64,000 nucleotides of DNA, taken from NCBI RefSeq assembly GCF_025345565.1, contig NZ_CP054475.1:3169129-3233128 (forward strand), in the 5' to 3' direction. Every line of letters begins with the position of its first letter. Position 1 is the first letter of the stretch. Both the position numbers and the translations under genes were made by a program. Of the stretch, positions 46,969 to 56,055 are shown one piece after another. The notes beneath the pieces were generated by a model. The model saw only the letters and a program-made list of their open reading frames with translations, was not told where the DNA came from and ran no database searches. Origin of the DNA: Thalassolituus hydrocarboniclasticus. Lineage in GTDB: Bacteria > Pseudomonadota > Gammaproteobacteria > Pseudomonadales > Oceanobacteraceae.

Positions 46969-47328
46969 ATGAAAGGTTTGGAAATCAGCTTCCGCGACAT
47001 CGGTCATTCTGACGCCATCGAACAACACATCCGCGAAAAAGCCGGAAAATTAACCTCCACATTTGATGATATTATTGGCATCCGCGCAGTTGTCGCCATG
47101 CCCCATAATCACAGCAGCAAAGGTAAGCTTGCCCACGTATCTCTGGAGGTAGGCCTGCCCGGCCAGACCGTTGCCATTACCCGCGACCATCACGATAACC
47201 CTGAGCATGAAGATATGTATCTTGCGGTCAGTGATGCGTTCGACAAAGCACAGCGTAAGGTGAAAAAGATTCACGATAAACGCAGTGACAAAAACCGTCG
47301 TGTCACCACCATGGCGCCGGCGGAATAA
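46969..47328 (+). CDS. HPF/RaiA-family ribosome hibernation factor
   Basis: A 119-aa protein of the ribosome-associated inhibitor family (short type, no long C-terminal extension) that binds the 30S decoding region and silences ribosomes under stress. It begins MKGLEISFRDIGHSDAIEQH and has DMYLAVSDAFDKAQRKVKKI, the classic second helix. AAAGGAG precedes the ATG. It carries the predicted hairpin leader and its own terminator. Confidence 0.9.
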   Translation: MKGLEISFRDIGHSDAIEQHIREKAGKLTSTFDDIIGIRAVVAMPHNHSSKGKLAHVSLEVGLPGQTVAITRDHHDNPEHEDMYLAVSDAFDKAQRKVKKIHDKRSDKNRRVTTMAPAE

Positions 47329-47357
47329 ACGCTGAAAGTAACAACAGCAACGCATAA

Positions 47358-47386
47358 AAAAAAGAGCCCGGCGGGCTCTTTTTTTT
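47358..47386. terminator. Bidirectional terminator between hpf and TetR gene
   Basis: GAGCCC (47364-47369), loop GGC, GGGCTC (47373-47378), with A- and T-runs on both sides. Confidence 0.92.
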
Positions 47387-47408
47387 ATGCTGTTTTTCAA
47401 TCGCAGAA

Positions 47409-47996
47409 TTACAGCTTACCACTCAGTAAAACCTGTAATAATCCCGGCCTTACCAGATTGGCATACAAAGCCCCCATATCCCTGGCCTCCACCGGAAAAC
47501 CATCTTTAACCCAGCGCACAATGACCATAAAGGATGCACCGGCAAGAAAGTCGATGACATAATTCATCAGGCTGGTGTCTTTTATCGGCAAAGAGTGGGC
47601 ACCGATATAACGCTCCATAATACGTCCGACGTAACGTTTGAACTCTGCCAGCATCAGCGCTTCGATATCAGCTTCAACCAACAACCTTGCAAAGGTTGCG
47701 TTATCAGACCATTGCCGGAACATAATTTCGGCAATAATCGGATCGGCATTGGGAGACTTTGTCAGGTAGCTGTCAATCTGCTCATAGAACTGCATGAACA
47801 TGCTTTCGATATACCCTTTAAGCAAGTCGTCTTTCGAACGGTAATGCAGATAAAAAGTGGGACGTGCCACACCGGAACGCTCACAGATATGAGCCACGGA
47901 AATTTTGCTATAAGGCTCTTCCGCCATCAGCTCCAGCAGCGTATTCATCAATAAACGCCGTGAACGTTCAACACGCTTGTCGAGATCTTTACTCAT
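47409..47996 (-). CDS. TetR-family repressor A
   Basis: A 195-aa regulator with an N-terminal helix-turn-helix (ISVAHICERSGVARPTFYLHYRSKDDLLK, in two parts about residues 32-59) and an all-helical ligand domain ending in a hydrophobic segment (YVIDFLAGASFMVIVRWV). It is a paralogue of the TetR gene upstream: both share the FLAGAS(F/W)M and RPG(L/F)L blocks. A palindrome ATAGAC-N4-GTCTAT lies 77 bp before the start and overlaps a TTGTCT -35-like element, so autorepression is likely. Ligand unknown. Confidence 0.9.
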   Translation of the reverse strand: MSKDLDKRVERSRRLLMNTLLELMAEEPYSKISVAHICERSGVARPTFYLHYRSKDDLLKGYIESMFMQFYEQIDSYLTKSPNADPIIAEIMFRQWSDNATFARLLVEADIEALMLAEFKRYVGRIMERYIGAHSLPIKDTSLMNYVIDFLAGASFMVIVRWVKDGFPVEARDMGALYANLVRPGLLQVLLSGKL

Positions 47997-48072
47997 AATA
48001 TGGTCGCCACGGGCAAGGCCATTACCCGGATTTATTATTGTATTTGTAATTCAGCATACGCCATTAAATTTT

Positions 48073-48088
48073 ATAGACAATCGTCTAT
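48073..48088. promoter_or_regulatory. Palindrome ATAGAC-N4-GTCTAT, likely TetR operator
   Basis: Perfect 6-bp arms with spacer AATC between the two TetR genes, overlapping a minus-strand promoter candidate (TTGTCT -35, 16 bp, TATGCT -10). The position suits autoregulation of TetR A and perhaps cross-control by its paralogue. Confidence 0.6.
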
Positions 48089-48103
48089 CTGTGCCAGACA
48101 CGG

Positions 48104-48706
48104 TCACGGCTGACGCTGCAGCATCACATTCAGGAATCCGGGCCGGCTCAGTTCGCTGAACAGATCCGCCAGCTTATCCGCCGGATAGCGGAAATCATTA
48201 CGCACCCAGCGATCCAGCATCATCCAGGAAGCACCAGCCAGATAATCAATCATAAATCCCAGCTGTTCGGCGTCACTGACGACAATCTGATGCTGGCGCA
48301 CATATAAACCCAGAACCCGGGCGATGTAGTTCTGAAAGCGCTTGATCAGCAAGGATTCAAGCCCCGCATTAAAGATCAGACGACTGAAGTCACGGTGACG
48401 GTCCCATTGGGCAAACAGACGCTGGCTGATGTCACGGTTAAGTTCCGGCGATTCCCCCACCATACCGGCGATATCCTCATAGAATTCAGAGAACACCGTA
48501 TCAACATAGTCCAGCAACAATTCCTCACGGCTGCGGTAATGCTGATAAAAAGTCTGCCGCGCCAGCCCTGCATGGCGACTGATCTGCTGCACGGTAATAG
48601 AAGAGAAAGGCTGGTCAGTCATCAGCGTCAACAATGCCTGCAGCAGTTGAGCACGGGTAGGAGATTCAGCAGCAACAACAGAAACAGCAGAAACGGATAA
48701 GGTCAT
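48104..48706 (-). CDS. TetR-family repressor B
   Basis: A 200-aa regulator with helix-turn-helix VQQISRHAGLARQTFYQHYR (about residues 37-56) and a C-terminal domain paralogous to TetR A. ATG at 48706 has GGGAG 6 nt upstream; longer readings lack a site. It lies between the TetR A operator and the acyl-CoA dehydrogenase terminator. The target is unknown; fatty-acid genes next door are candidates. Confidence 0.9.
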   Translation of the reverse strand: MTLSVSAVSVVAAESPTRAQLLQALLTLMTDQPFSSITVQQISRHAGLARQTFYQHYRSREELLLDYVDTVFSEFYEDIAGMVGESPELNRDISQRLFAQWDRHRDFSRLIFNAGLESLLIKRFQNYIARVLGLYVRQHQIVVSDAEQLGFMIDYLAGASWMMLDRWVRNDFRYPADKLADLFSELSRPGFLNVMLQRQP

Positions 48707-48762
48707 AAACAGCTCCCGGGGGCGGATCATGCTAACAGCGCCCGGGCCTGACCGCAAAAACG

Positions 48763-48788
48763 AAAAAGCCGCCCGAAGGCGGCTTTTT
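48763..48788 (-). terminator. Terminator of acyl-CoA dehydrogenase 1
   Basis: Minus strand: GCCGCC, loop TTCG, GGCGGC, then T5; located 14-40 bp after the stop at 48802. Confidence 0.9.
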
Positions 48789-48801
48789 GTGGAAGCAGAA
48801 C

Positions 48802-50598
48802 TTACGCAGTTGCGAACAGTTCTTCGTCCAGTTCGAACAGCGGCTCAGAGCCACCTTTTACAGCAGCGCTCAGGCCAATGTAACGTGGCAGCAGACGCTT
48901 CATGTAGAAACGTGAAGTTGCCAGTTTGGCTTTGTAGAAGCCGGAAGCGTCATCTGCTTTTGGCAAGGCCACTGCAGACATCTTCGCCCACATGTAAGCC
49001 AGCGCGGTGTAACCAAACACGTGCAGGTATTCAACAGAAGCCGCACCAATCTCGTTCGGATTGTTAGCCGCTGCGTCCATAACCCACTGAGTCAGGTCGT
49101 TCAGGTTTTCCAGAGCCGCCTTCAGTGGCTCGATGAACTCGGCCATCGCTTCGTTATCAGCCTGAGAGGCGATGAACGCATTGATGTCGGCTTCGAACAG
49201 CTTGTAGAACGCACCATTGTTGGCAGCGATCTTACGGCCGATCAGGTCCAGAGACTGAATACCGTTGGTGCCTTCGTAGATCTGAGTGATACGGATATCA
49301 CGCACATACTGCTCCTGACCCCATTCACGGATAAAGCCGTGACCACCGAATACCTGCTGACCAGCAATGGCAGATTCCAGTGCGTTATCAGTCAGGAAAG
49401 CTTTGGCAACCGGAGTCAGCAGAGCCAGCATCGCATCAGCGTGCTGCTTCTCTTCGGCGTTGTCAGAGAACTTGGCAATATCCAGCCACTTGGCAACGTA
49501 GGTGGAGAATGCACGGCCACCTTCGTTGAAAGCACGCATGGTCATCAGCATACGGCGAACATCAGGGTGAACGATGATCGGATCAGCGGCTTTGTCTTTA
49601 GCCACAGCACCGGTCGGAGCACGGCTCTGGATACGGTCACGGGCGTATTCAACAGCGCTCTGATAAGAGGCTTCGGCTGCACCGATACCCTGGATACCCA
49701 CCCCCAGACGCTCGTAGTTCATCATGGTGAACATACAGGCCAGACCTTTGTTTTCTTCACCGACCAGCCAGCCTTTGGCGCCGTCGAAGTTCATTACACA
49801 GGTAGCAGAACCTTTAATACCCATCTTGTGCTCGATAGAACCACAGGACATGGTGTTGCGCTCACCCAGAGAACCATCTTCGTTCACCAGGAACTTAGGC
49901 ACCAGGAACAGGGAGATACCCTTAGGGCCAGCCGGCGCGTCAGGCAGTTTAGCCAGCACCAGGTGGATGATGTTTTCGGCCATATCATGCTCACCCCAGG
50001 TGATGAAGATCTTGGTGCCGGAAACAGCATAAGAACCGTCAGCCTGTGGCTCAGCTTTGGTACGGATAATGCCCAGATCGGTACCGGCGTGAGGCTCGGT
50101 CAGATCCATGGCACCAGCCCAAACGCCGGAGTACATGTTAGGCAGGTACTTTTCTTTCAGCTCCTGAGAACCGTGAGCATTCAGAGACAAACAGGCACCG
50201 GCTGTCAGCATTGGCGCTAAGCCGAACGACATGTTCGCACCCTGCACCATTTCTTCTACCTGACCAACCAGAGTCTTAGGCATACCCATGCCGCCGAAAT
50301 CCGGGTTACCACCCAAGCCGTTCAGGCCGGCTTCAACGTAGGTCTGGTACGCTTCTTTAAAGCCAGGGGCCGCAGTCACAGCACCATCTTTCCAGGTAGA
50401 ACCGACTTCATCACCATTACGGTTCAGTGGTGCCAGCACTTCACTGGCAATCTTGCCGCATTCCTGCAGGATGGCATCAGCCGTTTCTGCATCAACTGCG
50501 CCCTGCAGACCAGCCAGAGAAGCCCACAGTTTTTCTGCTTCAAAAACTTCATTCAGAACAAAGCGCATGTCGCGCAATGGTGCTTTGTAATCAGCCAT
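48802..50598 (-). CDS. Acyl-CoA dehydrogenase 1 (DmdC/FadE-type, ~600 aa)
   Basis: A 598-aa flavoprotein for the first oxidation step of acyl-CoA. It has the extra N-terminal and C-terminal (PF12806-type) domains of the long DmdC/FadE group. Visible are the FAD/substrate signatures MDLTEPHAGTDLG (about residues 164-176), YAVSGTKIFITWGEHD, and the catalytic-Glu loop QIYEGTNGIQSLDLIGR. The chain-length preference cannot be read from sequence, and 3-methylthiopropionyl-CoA is an alternative substrate. It is a close paralogue of the gene upstream; each has its own terminator. Confidence 0.92.
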   Translation of the reverse strand: MADYKAPLRDMRFVLNEVFEAEKLWASLAGLQGAVDAETADAILQECGKIASEVLAPLNRNGDEVGSTWKDGAVTAAPGFKEAYQTYVEAGLNGLGGNPDFGGMGMPKTLVGQVEEMVQGANMSFGLAPMLTAGACLSLNAHGSQELKEKYLPNMYSGVWAGAMDLTEPHAGTDLGIIRTKAEPQADGSYAVSGTKIFITWGEHDMAENIIHLVLAKLPDAPAGPKGISLFLVPKFLVNEDGSLGERNTMSCGSIEHKMGIKGSATCVMNFDGAKGWLVGEENKGLACMFTMMNYERLGVGIQGIGAAEASYQSAVEYARDRIQSRAPTGAVAKDKAADPIIVHPDVRRMLMTMRAFNEGGRAFSTYVAKWLDIAKFSDNAEEKQHADAMLALLTPVAKAFLTDNALESAIAGQQVFGGHGFIREWGQEQYVRDIRITQIYEGTNGIQSLDLIGRKIAANNGAFYKLFEADINAFIASQADNEAMAEFIEPLKAALENLNDLTQWVMDAAANNPNEIGAASVEYLHVFGYTALAYMWAKMSAVALPKADDASGFYKAKLATSRFYMKRLLPRYIGLSAAVKGGSEPLFELDEELFATA

Positions 50599-50712
50599 GT
50601 TTCACCTCATGTTAGCTGTGGCTTACTGTTACCCACGCTTACAACCAGCCACCGGATAACAAAATGCCGCTATTGTACTTACTCTGACCCGCTTGCCCAG
50701 CCCAGAATACGA

Positions 50713-50738
50713 AAAAACCGCGCCGAGGCGCGGTTTTT
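50713..50738 (-). terminator. Terminator of acyl-CoA dehydrogenase 2
   Basis: CCGCGCC (50718-50724), loop GA, GGCGCGG (50727-50733), with a minus-strand T-run; separates the two paralogous genes. Confidence 0.9.
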
Positions 50739-50771
50739 ACTGATGTGCCTTTTACGAACAGGCGCTCAGAC

Positions 50772-52577
50772 TCAGAACGCGAAGTGTTCTTCAGCCAGAT
50801 CCATCAGGGTGTCTGCACCAGCAACCATGGTAGCTGCGTGAGCTTTGGTGCGTGGCAGAATGCGGGCGAAGTAGAAGCGCGCAGTAGTCAGCTTGGCTTT
50901 GTAGAACTCTTCTTCAGAAGTGCCGTTAGCCAGAGCATCCTGAGCGATTTTCGCCATGCGGGCCCACAGGAAGCCCAGAACTGCGTAACCGGAGTACATC
51001 AGGTAATCAACGGATGCAGCACCAACTTCGTCGCGGTTCTTCATCGCAGACATACCGATCTTCATGGTCAGATCGCCCCACTCTTTGTTGACTTCAGTCA
51101 GAGCAGCAACCATCGGCGCCAGTTCAGCGTTACCTTCTTCAGCCTGACAGAACTTGTGAATCTGCTTGGTGAAGTTACGCAGAGAAGCACCCTGAGTCAT
51201 CAGAACCTTACGACCCAGCAGGTCCAGAGCCTGAATACCGGTAGTACCTTCATAGATGGTAGAGATACGGGTATCACGAACGATCTGTTCCATGCCCCAC
51301 TCAGCGATAAAGCCGTGACCACCGAATACCTGCATACCCAGGTTAGCCGCTTCAGAACCGGCTTCGGTCAGGAATGCTTTAGCGATCGGAGTCAGGAAGC
51401 CCAGCAGCTCATCAGCAGCTTTACGTGCTTCTTCGCTCTCACCTTTCTTAACGATGTCGTTCTGCTGTGCAGTCAGGTATACCAGTGCACGGCCACCTTC
51501 AGCGAAGGCTTTCTGAGTCAGCAGCATGCGGCGAACGTCAGGGTGAACGATGATCGGGTCAGCCGCTTTTTCAGGTGCTTTAGGACCAGTCAGGGAACGC
51601 ATCGCCAGACGGTCTTTGGCATAAGCCAGAGCGCCCTGGAAAGAAGCTTCAGCAGCGGTAGAACCCTGCAGAGCAGTACCGATACGGGCAGTGTTCATGA
51701 AGGTGAACATGCAGTTCAGACCTTTGTTCTCAGGTCCGATCAGCCAGCCTTTGGCACCGTCGAAGTTCATCACACAGGTAGCGTTACCGTGGATACCCAT
51801 TTTGTGTTCGATAGAACCACAGATCAGGCTGTTACGCTCGCCCGGAGTACCGTCAGCGTTTGGCAGGAACTTAGGAACGATGAACAGAGAGATACCTTTG
51901 GTACCTTCTGGTGCACCTGGCAGACGAGCCAGAACGATGTGGACAATATTGCCCGCCATGTCGTGCTCACCGGCAGAGATAAAGATCTTGCTACCAGTGA
52001 TGGCGTAAGAACCGTCAGCATTTGGCTCAGCTTTGGTTTTCAGGATACCCAGGTCAGAACCACAGTGGGATTCGGTCAGACACATGGTACCGGTCCACTC
52101 ACCAGAAACCAGCTTGGTCAGGTAAGTTTCTTTCTGTTCAGGAGTACCGTGCAGTTCGATGGTGTTCATCGCACCATGAGACAGACCCGGGTACATACCC
52201 CAAGACCAGTTAGAAGAACCAACCATCTCAGACATTACAATGCCCAGAGACTCTGGCAGGCCCTGACCGCCGTGCTCTTCTTCATGAGCCAGTGAAGGCC
52301 AGCCGCCTTCAACGTACTTGGCGTAAGCTTCTTTGAAGCCGGTCGGAGTAGTAACAGAACCGTCGTCATGACGGGTACAGCCTTCGAGGTCACCAACGCG
52401 GTTCAGCGGAGCCAGTTCCTGTTCGCAGAATTTAGCACCTTCGCTGATGATGGCATCAACCATGTCAGGAGTAGCAACTTCAGCGTAAGCCGGCAGGCTG
52501 GCATAGTGGCTTGGCATATCCAACAGTTCGTCCATAACGAACTTAATTTCACGCAGGGGAGCCTTGTAATCTGGCAT
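50772..52577 (-). CDS. Acyl-CoA dehydrogenase 2 (DmdC/FadE-type, 601 aa)
   Basis: Paralogue of the preceding enzyme with the same layout: MCLTESHCGSDLG, YAITGSKIFISAGEHDMAGN, FGGHGFIAEWGMEQIVRDTR and the catalytic loop TIYEGTTGIQALDLLGR. Start ATG at 52577 with AGG upstream. A PsrA-type operator lies 75 bp before the start, so induction by long-chain fatty acids is expected. Two such genes side by side recall PA0506/PA0508 of P. aeruginosa. Confidence 0.92.
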   Translation of the reverse strand: MPDYKAPLREIKFVMDELLDMPSHYASLPAYAEVATPDMVDAIISEGAKFCEQELAPLNRVGDLEGCTRHDDGSVTTPTGFKEAYAKYVEGGWPSLAHEEEHGGQGLPESLGIVMSEMVGSSNWSWGMYPGLSHGAMNTIELHGTPEQKETYLTKLVSGEWTGTMCLTESHCGSDLGILKTKAEPNADGSYAITGSKIFISAGEHDMAGNIVHIVLARLPGAPEGTKGISLFIVPKFLPNADGTPGERNSLICGSIEHKMGIHGNATCVMNFDGAKGWLIGPENKGLNCMFTFMNTARIGTALQGSTAAEASFQGALAYAKDRLAMRSLTGPKAPEKAADPIIVHPDVRRMLLTQKAFAEGGRALVYLTAQQNDIVKKGESEEARKAADELLGFLTPIAKAFLTEAGSEAANLGMQVFGGHGFIAEWGMEQIVRDTRISTIYEGTTGIQALDLLGRKVLMTQGASLRNFTKQIHKFCQAEEGNAELAPMVAALTEVNKEWGDLTMKIGMSAMKNRDEVGAASVDYLMYSGYAVLGFLWARMAKIAQDALANGTSEEEFYKAKLTTARFYFARILPRTKAHAATMVAGADTLMDLAEEHFAF

Positions 52578-52651
52578 AGGAAAGACCTCGTAGCCTGTTA
52601 TGTTCTTGCAGCAATGCTGCTGTTGAGTTTAGGGCAGTATCACACTACCAA

Positions 52652-52669
52652 TTCAAACAAGTGTTTGAA
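52652..52669. promoter_or_regulatory. PsrA-type operator upstream of acyl-CoA dehydrogenase 2
   Basis: TTCAAAC-AAGT-GTTTGAA: perfect 7-bp arms, containing the PsrA consensus (G/C)AAAC-N2-4-GTTT(G/C). It is 75 bp upstream of the start codon at 52577. PsrA is a TetR-family repressor relieved by long-chain acyl molecules in pseudomonads; no PsrA gene is in this window. Confidence 0.75.
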
Positions 52670-52762
52670 ACATACGTTCGCCACCGGTTAATGTCAACCC
52701 CATGGGTACGCTTCCCCAAGAAATGGCAGGTAAAAGCTTAGTTCGTCAGGCCACCTGCGAGG

Positions 52763-52787
52763 CGAAAAAAAACCGGCTGATGCCGGC
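52763..52787 (-). terminator. Terminator of the SprA-family gene
   Basis: Minus strand GCCGGC-ATCA-GCCGGT followed by eight T, 20-40 bp after the stop at 52807. Confidence 0.85.
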
Positions 52788-52806
52788 TTGACGATCAGAA
52801 CAGGGG

Positions 52807-53739
52807 TCAGACCACGTCGTTCAGCAGCTGTCCTGCGCTGACAGGCTGAGGGAGACTGATCTGCAACAACACTTCATTGATTTTGCGCAGGCGGGCGTTT
52901 TGCTCAGCAAAGCGCTCTGCTGCTGAAATCTGCTCGTCATCGTTCAGCTTTTTATCGGCCTTTTCCTGCTCTTTGCGCGCCTCATCCATTTCCGCGCGGG
53001 ATTGTTCCTGCTCATTCTTCACTTTTTCCAATTCAGCCGCCCGAAGGTCACGCTGCTGCTCAGACAACTCATTCAGAGCCTGTGCTGCAAGCTGGCCAGC
53101 CTGAGCAGCCACCTGGCGATCCTGAGAAGAAGGCTCAGCCGGCGCCAATGCAGCACGCTGCACCTGCTCCATTTTGCTGATCGTTGCCGCCGGATCATTG
53201 GCCACTTTACTGACATCAACCGGGACTTCGCCGCCAACGGCATAACGTACGCCATCCGGGCCTTGCTGATAGGTGAAGTTAGCACTGCCGGCATAACTGC
53301 CGCCGGTACTGGCATGAGCCTGCTCGTGGGCGCGCACTTCCTGATCACGCTGCTTCAGCTCACGGATCTGCTGTAACTCAGCATCGGCCGACGCCTGGTT
53401 CTGCTCGTTGCGCTGCGCCCTTCTGGCGATAATCTGTTCTTCCGCCGAACGGCGCTGTTGTGCATCCTCCGCCGCTGGTGCTGCGTCCTCTGCGGAGTCC
53501 TGATTTAACGGAGGTGTATTACTTTCTGCGCTGCGGCGTGGACGGGAATATGTTTCGGCTGACGTTTGCAGCTTGCGCATTCCCGCATCGGTTGCGGCTG
53601 CACTGAGGGACACCTCTTCAACCGGAGCAAACACTGCAGAAGCTGCATTCTCTCCTTCTTTCGCCAATAACTGTACAGCCGCGCCTCCGCTGGGAAGCGC
53701 ACTGCTCAGTGTGGGTGAAGAAGCTGGAGAAACCTGCAT
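52807..53739 (-). CDS. SprA-family putative metalloprotease
   Basis: A 310-aa protein of the SprA-related family (PF12118-like): a low-complexity Ala/Ser/Glu-rich N-terminal half, then VRAHEQAHASTGGSYAGSAN with the zinc-type HExxH (about residue 137), followed by GPDGVRYAVGGEVPVDVS, then a long coiled-coil-like Glu/Lys/Gln-rich tail. No Sec signal peptide. Whether it is an active protease or a structural factor is unknown. An 83-aa gene ends 17 bp upstream on the same strand. Confidence 0.82.
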   Translation of the reverse strand: MQVSPASSPTLSSALPSGGAAVQLLAKEGENAASAVFAPVEEVSLSAAATDAGMRKLQTSAETYSRPRRSAESNTPPLNQDSAEDAAPAAEDAQQRRSAEEQIIARRAQRNEQNQASADAELQQIRELKQRDQEVRAHEQAHASTGGSYAGSANFTYQQGPDGVRYAVGGEVPVDVSKVANDPAATISKMEQVQRAALAPAEPSSQDRQVAAQAGQLAAQALNELSEQQRDLRAAELEKVKNEQEQSRAEMDEARKEQEKADKKLNDDEQISAAERFAEQNARLRKINEVLLQISLPQPVSAGQLLNDVV

Positions 53740-53756
53740 AGCCGCGATCTCAGTTC

Positions 53757-54008
53757 TCAGGCCTGAGTATCAATCAGGGTGCCAAGCTGCTTGTCGGCCG
53801 CTTCGAGAACTTTGCTGCCGGCAGCAACCGCTTGTTCGCCCTGCTTCAGGTCGGTCATCGCGGAGGACAGATTGCCAACACCTTCAACCGGGCGACTGGT
53901 CGTTGCATCCACGACATCCTGAGCGGCACGCTTGACCTGGGCATTACCCTGATCGACGGCATAAGCGCCGGATGTAAAGGCTGAGCCGGTAGTTGATCCA
54001 ATGTTCAT
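53757..54008 (-). CDS. Uncharacterised 83-aa protein
   Basis: Small helical Ala/Val/Asp-rich protein. Its N-terminal NIGSTTGSAFTSGAYAVDQG and following RAAQDVVDATT recall the N-terminal helices of flagellar rod/hook proteins, but the similarity is too short to assign. ATG at 54008 follows GAGG at 5 nt. Likely cotranscribed with the SprA-family gene, 17 bp downstream. Confidence 0.65.
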   Translation of the reverse strand: MNIGSTTGSAFTSGAYAVDQGNAQVKRAAQDVVDATTSRPVEGVGNLSSAMTDLKQGEQAVAAGSKVLEAADKQLGTLIDTQA

Positions 54009-54110
54009 AAGCACCTCGCGATGGTTTTAGGGCTATTGGTCATAATTTAATCAAAAACCACGCTTTTTACCAGCACGATGGCACCAGACCATTAGACGGA
54101 TTCGTTATAT

Positions 54111-55169
54111 TCAGACCTGAACGGCATTATAAAATAACGATCGTTCATCATTTTCAGGTACCGCCAATAAGGTTTCAAGAGACTCCGGCTCACGAGTTAC
54201 CCGATGTTCGCTGTTAATGCCCAGCTTACGGAACAACGCCTGATCTTTATTTGCCGCCGGATTTGGCGTAGTAAGCAGACACTCACCGTAGAAGATTGAA
54301 TTGGCGCCGGCGAAGAAGCACATTGTCTGCATCTCTTCACTCATCTGTTCGCGGCCCGCACTGAGACGGACGTGTGACGCCGGCATCATGATCCGTGCTG
54401 CGGCGATAACCCGGACAAAGTCCAGCGGATCGAGATCCTGCTCACTTTCAAGCGGAGTACCGGCGACTTTCACCAGCTGGTTGATGGGCACAGAATCCGG
54501 CTGCGTTGGCAGATTTGCTAATTGCACCAGCAATCCGGCACGGTCCTGAGTACTCTCCCCCATTCCCAGAATTCCGCCGGAGCAGACTTTCATTCCGGCA
54601 TTACGCACGTTCGCGAGTGTACCGAGACGATCACTGTAGGTACGGGTGGTGATGATCTCGCCATAGTACTCCGGCGAGGTATCCAGGTTATGGTTGTAGT
54701 AATCGAGCCCTGCCGCCGCCAGCTGCTGTGATTGCTCTTCATCCAGCATGCCCAGGGTCATGCAGGTTTCCAATCCAAGCTCTTTGACTCCTTTGACCAT
54801 CGCCAATACATAGGGCATATCTTTCTTACGCGGCGAACGCCAGGCAGCTCCCATACAAAAGCGGTCAGAGCCGGCTGCCTTTGCTGCTTTGGCTTTTTCA
54901 ATAACCGCCTGAACTTCCAGCAGTTTCTCTTTTTCAAGGCCGGTATCGTAGCGCGCACTTTGCGGACAATAGGCACAATCTTCCGGGCAGGCGCCGGTTT
55001 TGATCGACAGCAAAGTGCTGACCTGAACTTCATTGGGGTTGAAATAGCGCCGGTGCATGGTCTGTGCACGAAACAGAAGGTCATTAAAAGGTAAGCTCAG
55101 CAATGCCTGAGCTTCATCTACCGTCCAGTTGTGACGGATATCCTGAGCTTTTTCAGCCGACAGACTCAT
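54111..55169 (-). CDS. bioB: Biotin synthase
   Basis: A 352-aa radical-SAM enzyme inserting sulfur into dethiobiotin. The radical cluster motif CPEDCAYC gives Cys61, Cys65 and Cys68. [13 protein letters not shown] and [15 protein letters not shown] (substrate/2Fe-2S region) are intact. The ATG at 55169 follows GGGA; the frame is open to 55244 but overlaps the divergent comF region. bioFHCD do not follow here. Confidence 0.97.
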   Translation of the reverse strand: MSLSAEKAQDIRHNWTVDEAQALLSLPFNDLLFRAQTMHRRYFNPNEVQVSTLLSIKTGACPEDCAYCPQSARYDTGLEKEKLLEVQAVIEKAKAAKAAGSDRFCMGAAWRSPRKKDMPYVLAMVKGVKELGLETCMTLGMLDEEQSQQLAAAGLDYYNHNLDTSPEYYGEIITTRTYSDRLGTLANVRNAGMKVCSGGILGMGESTQDRAGLLVQLANLPTQPDSVPINQLVKVAGTPLESEQDLDPLDFVRVIAAARIMMPASHVRLSAGREQMSEEMQTMCFFAGANSIFYGECLLTTPNPAANKDQALFRKLGINSEHRVTREPESLETLLAVPENDERSLFYNAVQV

Positions 55170-55230
55170 AGTGGTATTCCCGGATACTGATAACATCAAT
55201 GCAACCGATGCGATCATAGAAGGCGGCGCC

Positions 55231-55989
55231 ATGTGGTCAACCATTGCTAAAAAAACAGTGGACTACTGGTCAAAATCAATACGAACGTTAACCCCGCAGG
55301 GGGAGTGTGAGCTCTGCCTGCAGAACACAGGTGGACCGTTTTTCCTTTGTGAACGCTGTCTGCAGGAACTGCCACATACTGTATTTGCCTGCTCACAATG
55401 CTCAGAACCGATGACCAGCCCGGGACGCTGCGGGCGCTGCCAGCAGCAACCGCCTGCCTTTGATTACAGCTATTGCAGCTTTCTGTATCAGCCACCTGTC
55501 AGCCTGTGGATAAAACGCTGCAAAGATCAGCAACAGGTCATATGGCTGCCGCGCCTGAGCGGCCTGATGCTGACTCAGCCACCCGACACAGTGCAGCAGG
55601 CCGATGCCATAACCTTTATTCCCAGCAGCCGGCGGAAGCTGTTTCGCCGGGGCTTTAACATCACGGAAATCATGGCACGCCGCCTGGCAAAACAACTGGG
55701 TATTCCACTTATCCGTAATGCATTACTTAAAGCACCGGGCCATGATCAGCGCGGCCTGAGCGCTCAACAGCGCCAGAAAAACCTGCGCGATTCCCTGCAA
55801 CCCGGCAAACAGAATCTGCGTGGCATGCACATCCTGATTATTGAGGATGTGATAACAACCGGCGCTACCGCCAGTGCAGCAGCCAAAGCACTGAAGCGGC
55901 AAGGTGCTGACATCGTTGGCATATGGGCCCTGGCTCGCACACCGCCACCGCAGTGGCACAACACCCAAACTCCAGACAGCTCTCCCTGA
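55231..55989 (+). CDS. comF: ComF-family phosphoribosyltransferase-like protein
   Basis: A 252-aa cytosolic protein with an N-terminal double zinc ribbon (CELC...CERC and CSQCSEP...CGRC) and a type I phosphoribosyltransferase domain with the PRPP loop [13 protein letters not shown] (about residues 209-221). [15 protein letters not shown] is the family hinge. ComF homologues are needed for natural DNA uptake. ATG at 55231 has GAAGG at 7 nt. It is head-to-head with bioB, 61 bp apart, a common arrangement. Confidence 0.92.
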   Translation: MWSTIAKKTVDYWSKSIRTLTPQGECELCLQNTGGPFFLCERCLQELPHTVFACSQCSEPMTSPGRCGRCQQQPPAFDYSYCSFLYQPPVSLWIKRCKDQQQVIWLPRLSGLMLTQPPDTVQQADAITFIPSSRRKLFRRGFNITEIMARRLAKQLGIPLIRNALLKAPGHDQRGLSAQQRQKNLRDSLQPGKQNLRGMHILIIEDVITTGATASAAAKALKRQGADIVGIWALARTPPPQWHNTQTPDSSP

Positions 55990-56055
55990 TTAGCTACTGC
56001 CATTGGTTGGTCATCAGGATACGGGCATAATGCCGCCTCTTTAAGGAGAGCGGCC

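Noticed and set aside
49021..52295. Long plus-strand frames opposite the two acyl-CoA dehydrogenases
   Set aside because: Both mirror conserved enzymes; the two frames look alike only because the dehydrogenases are paralogues.
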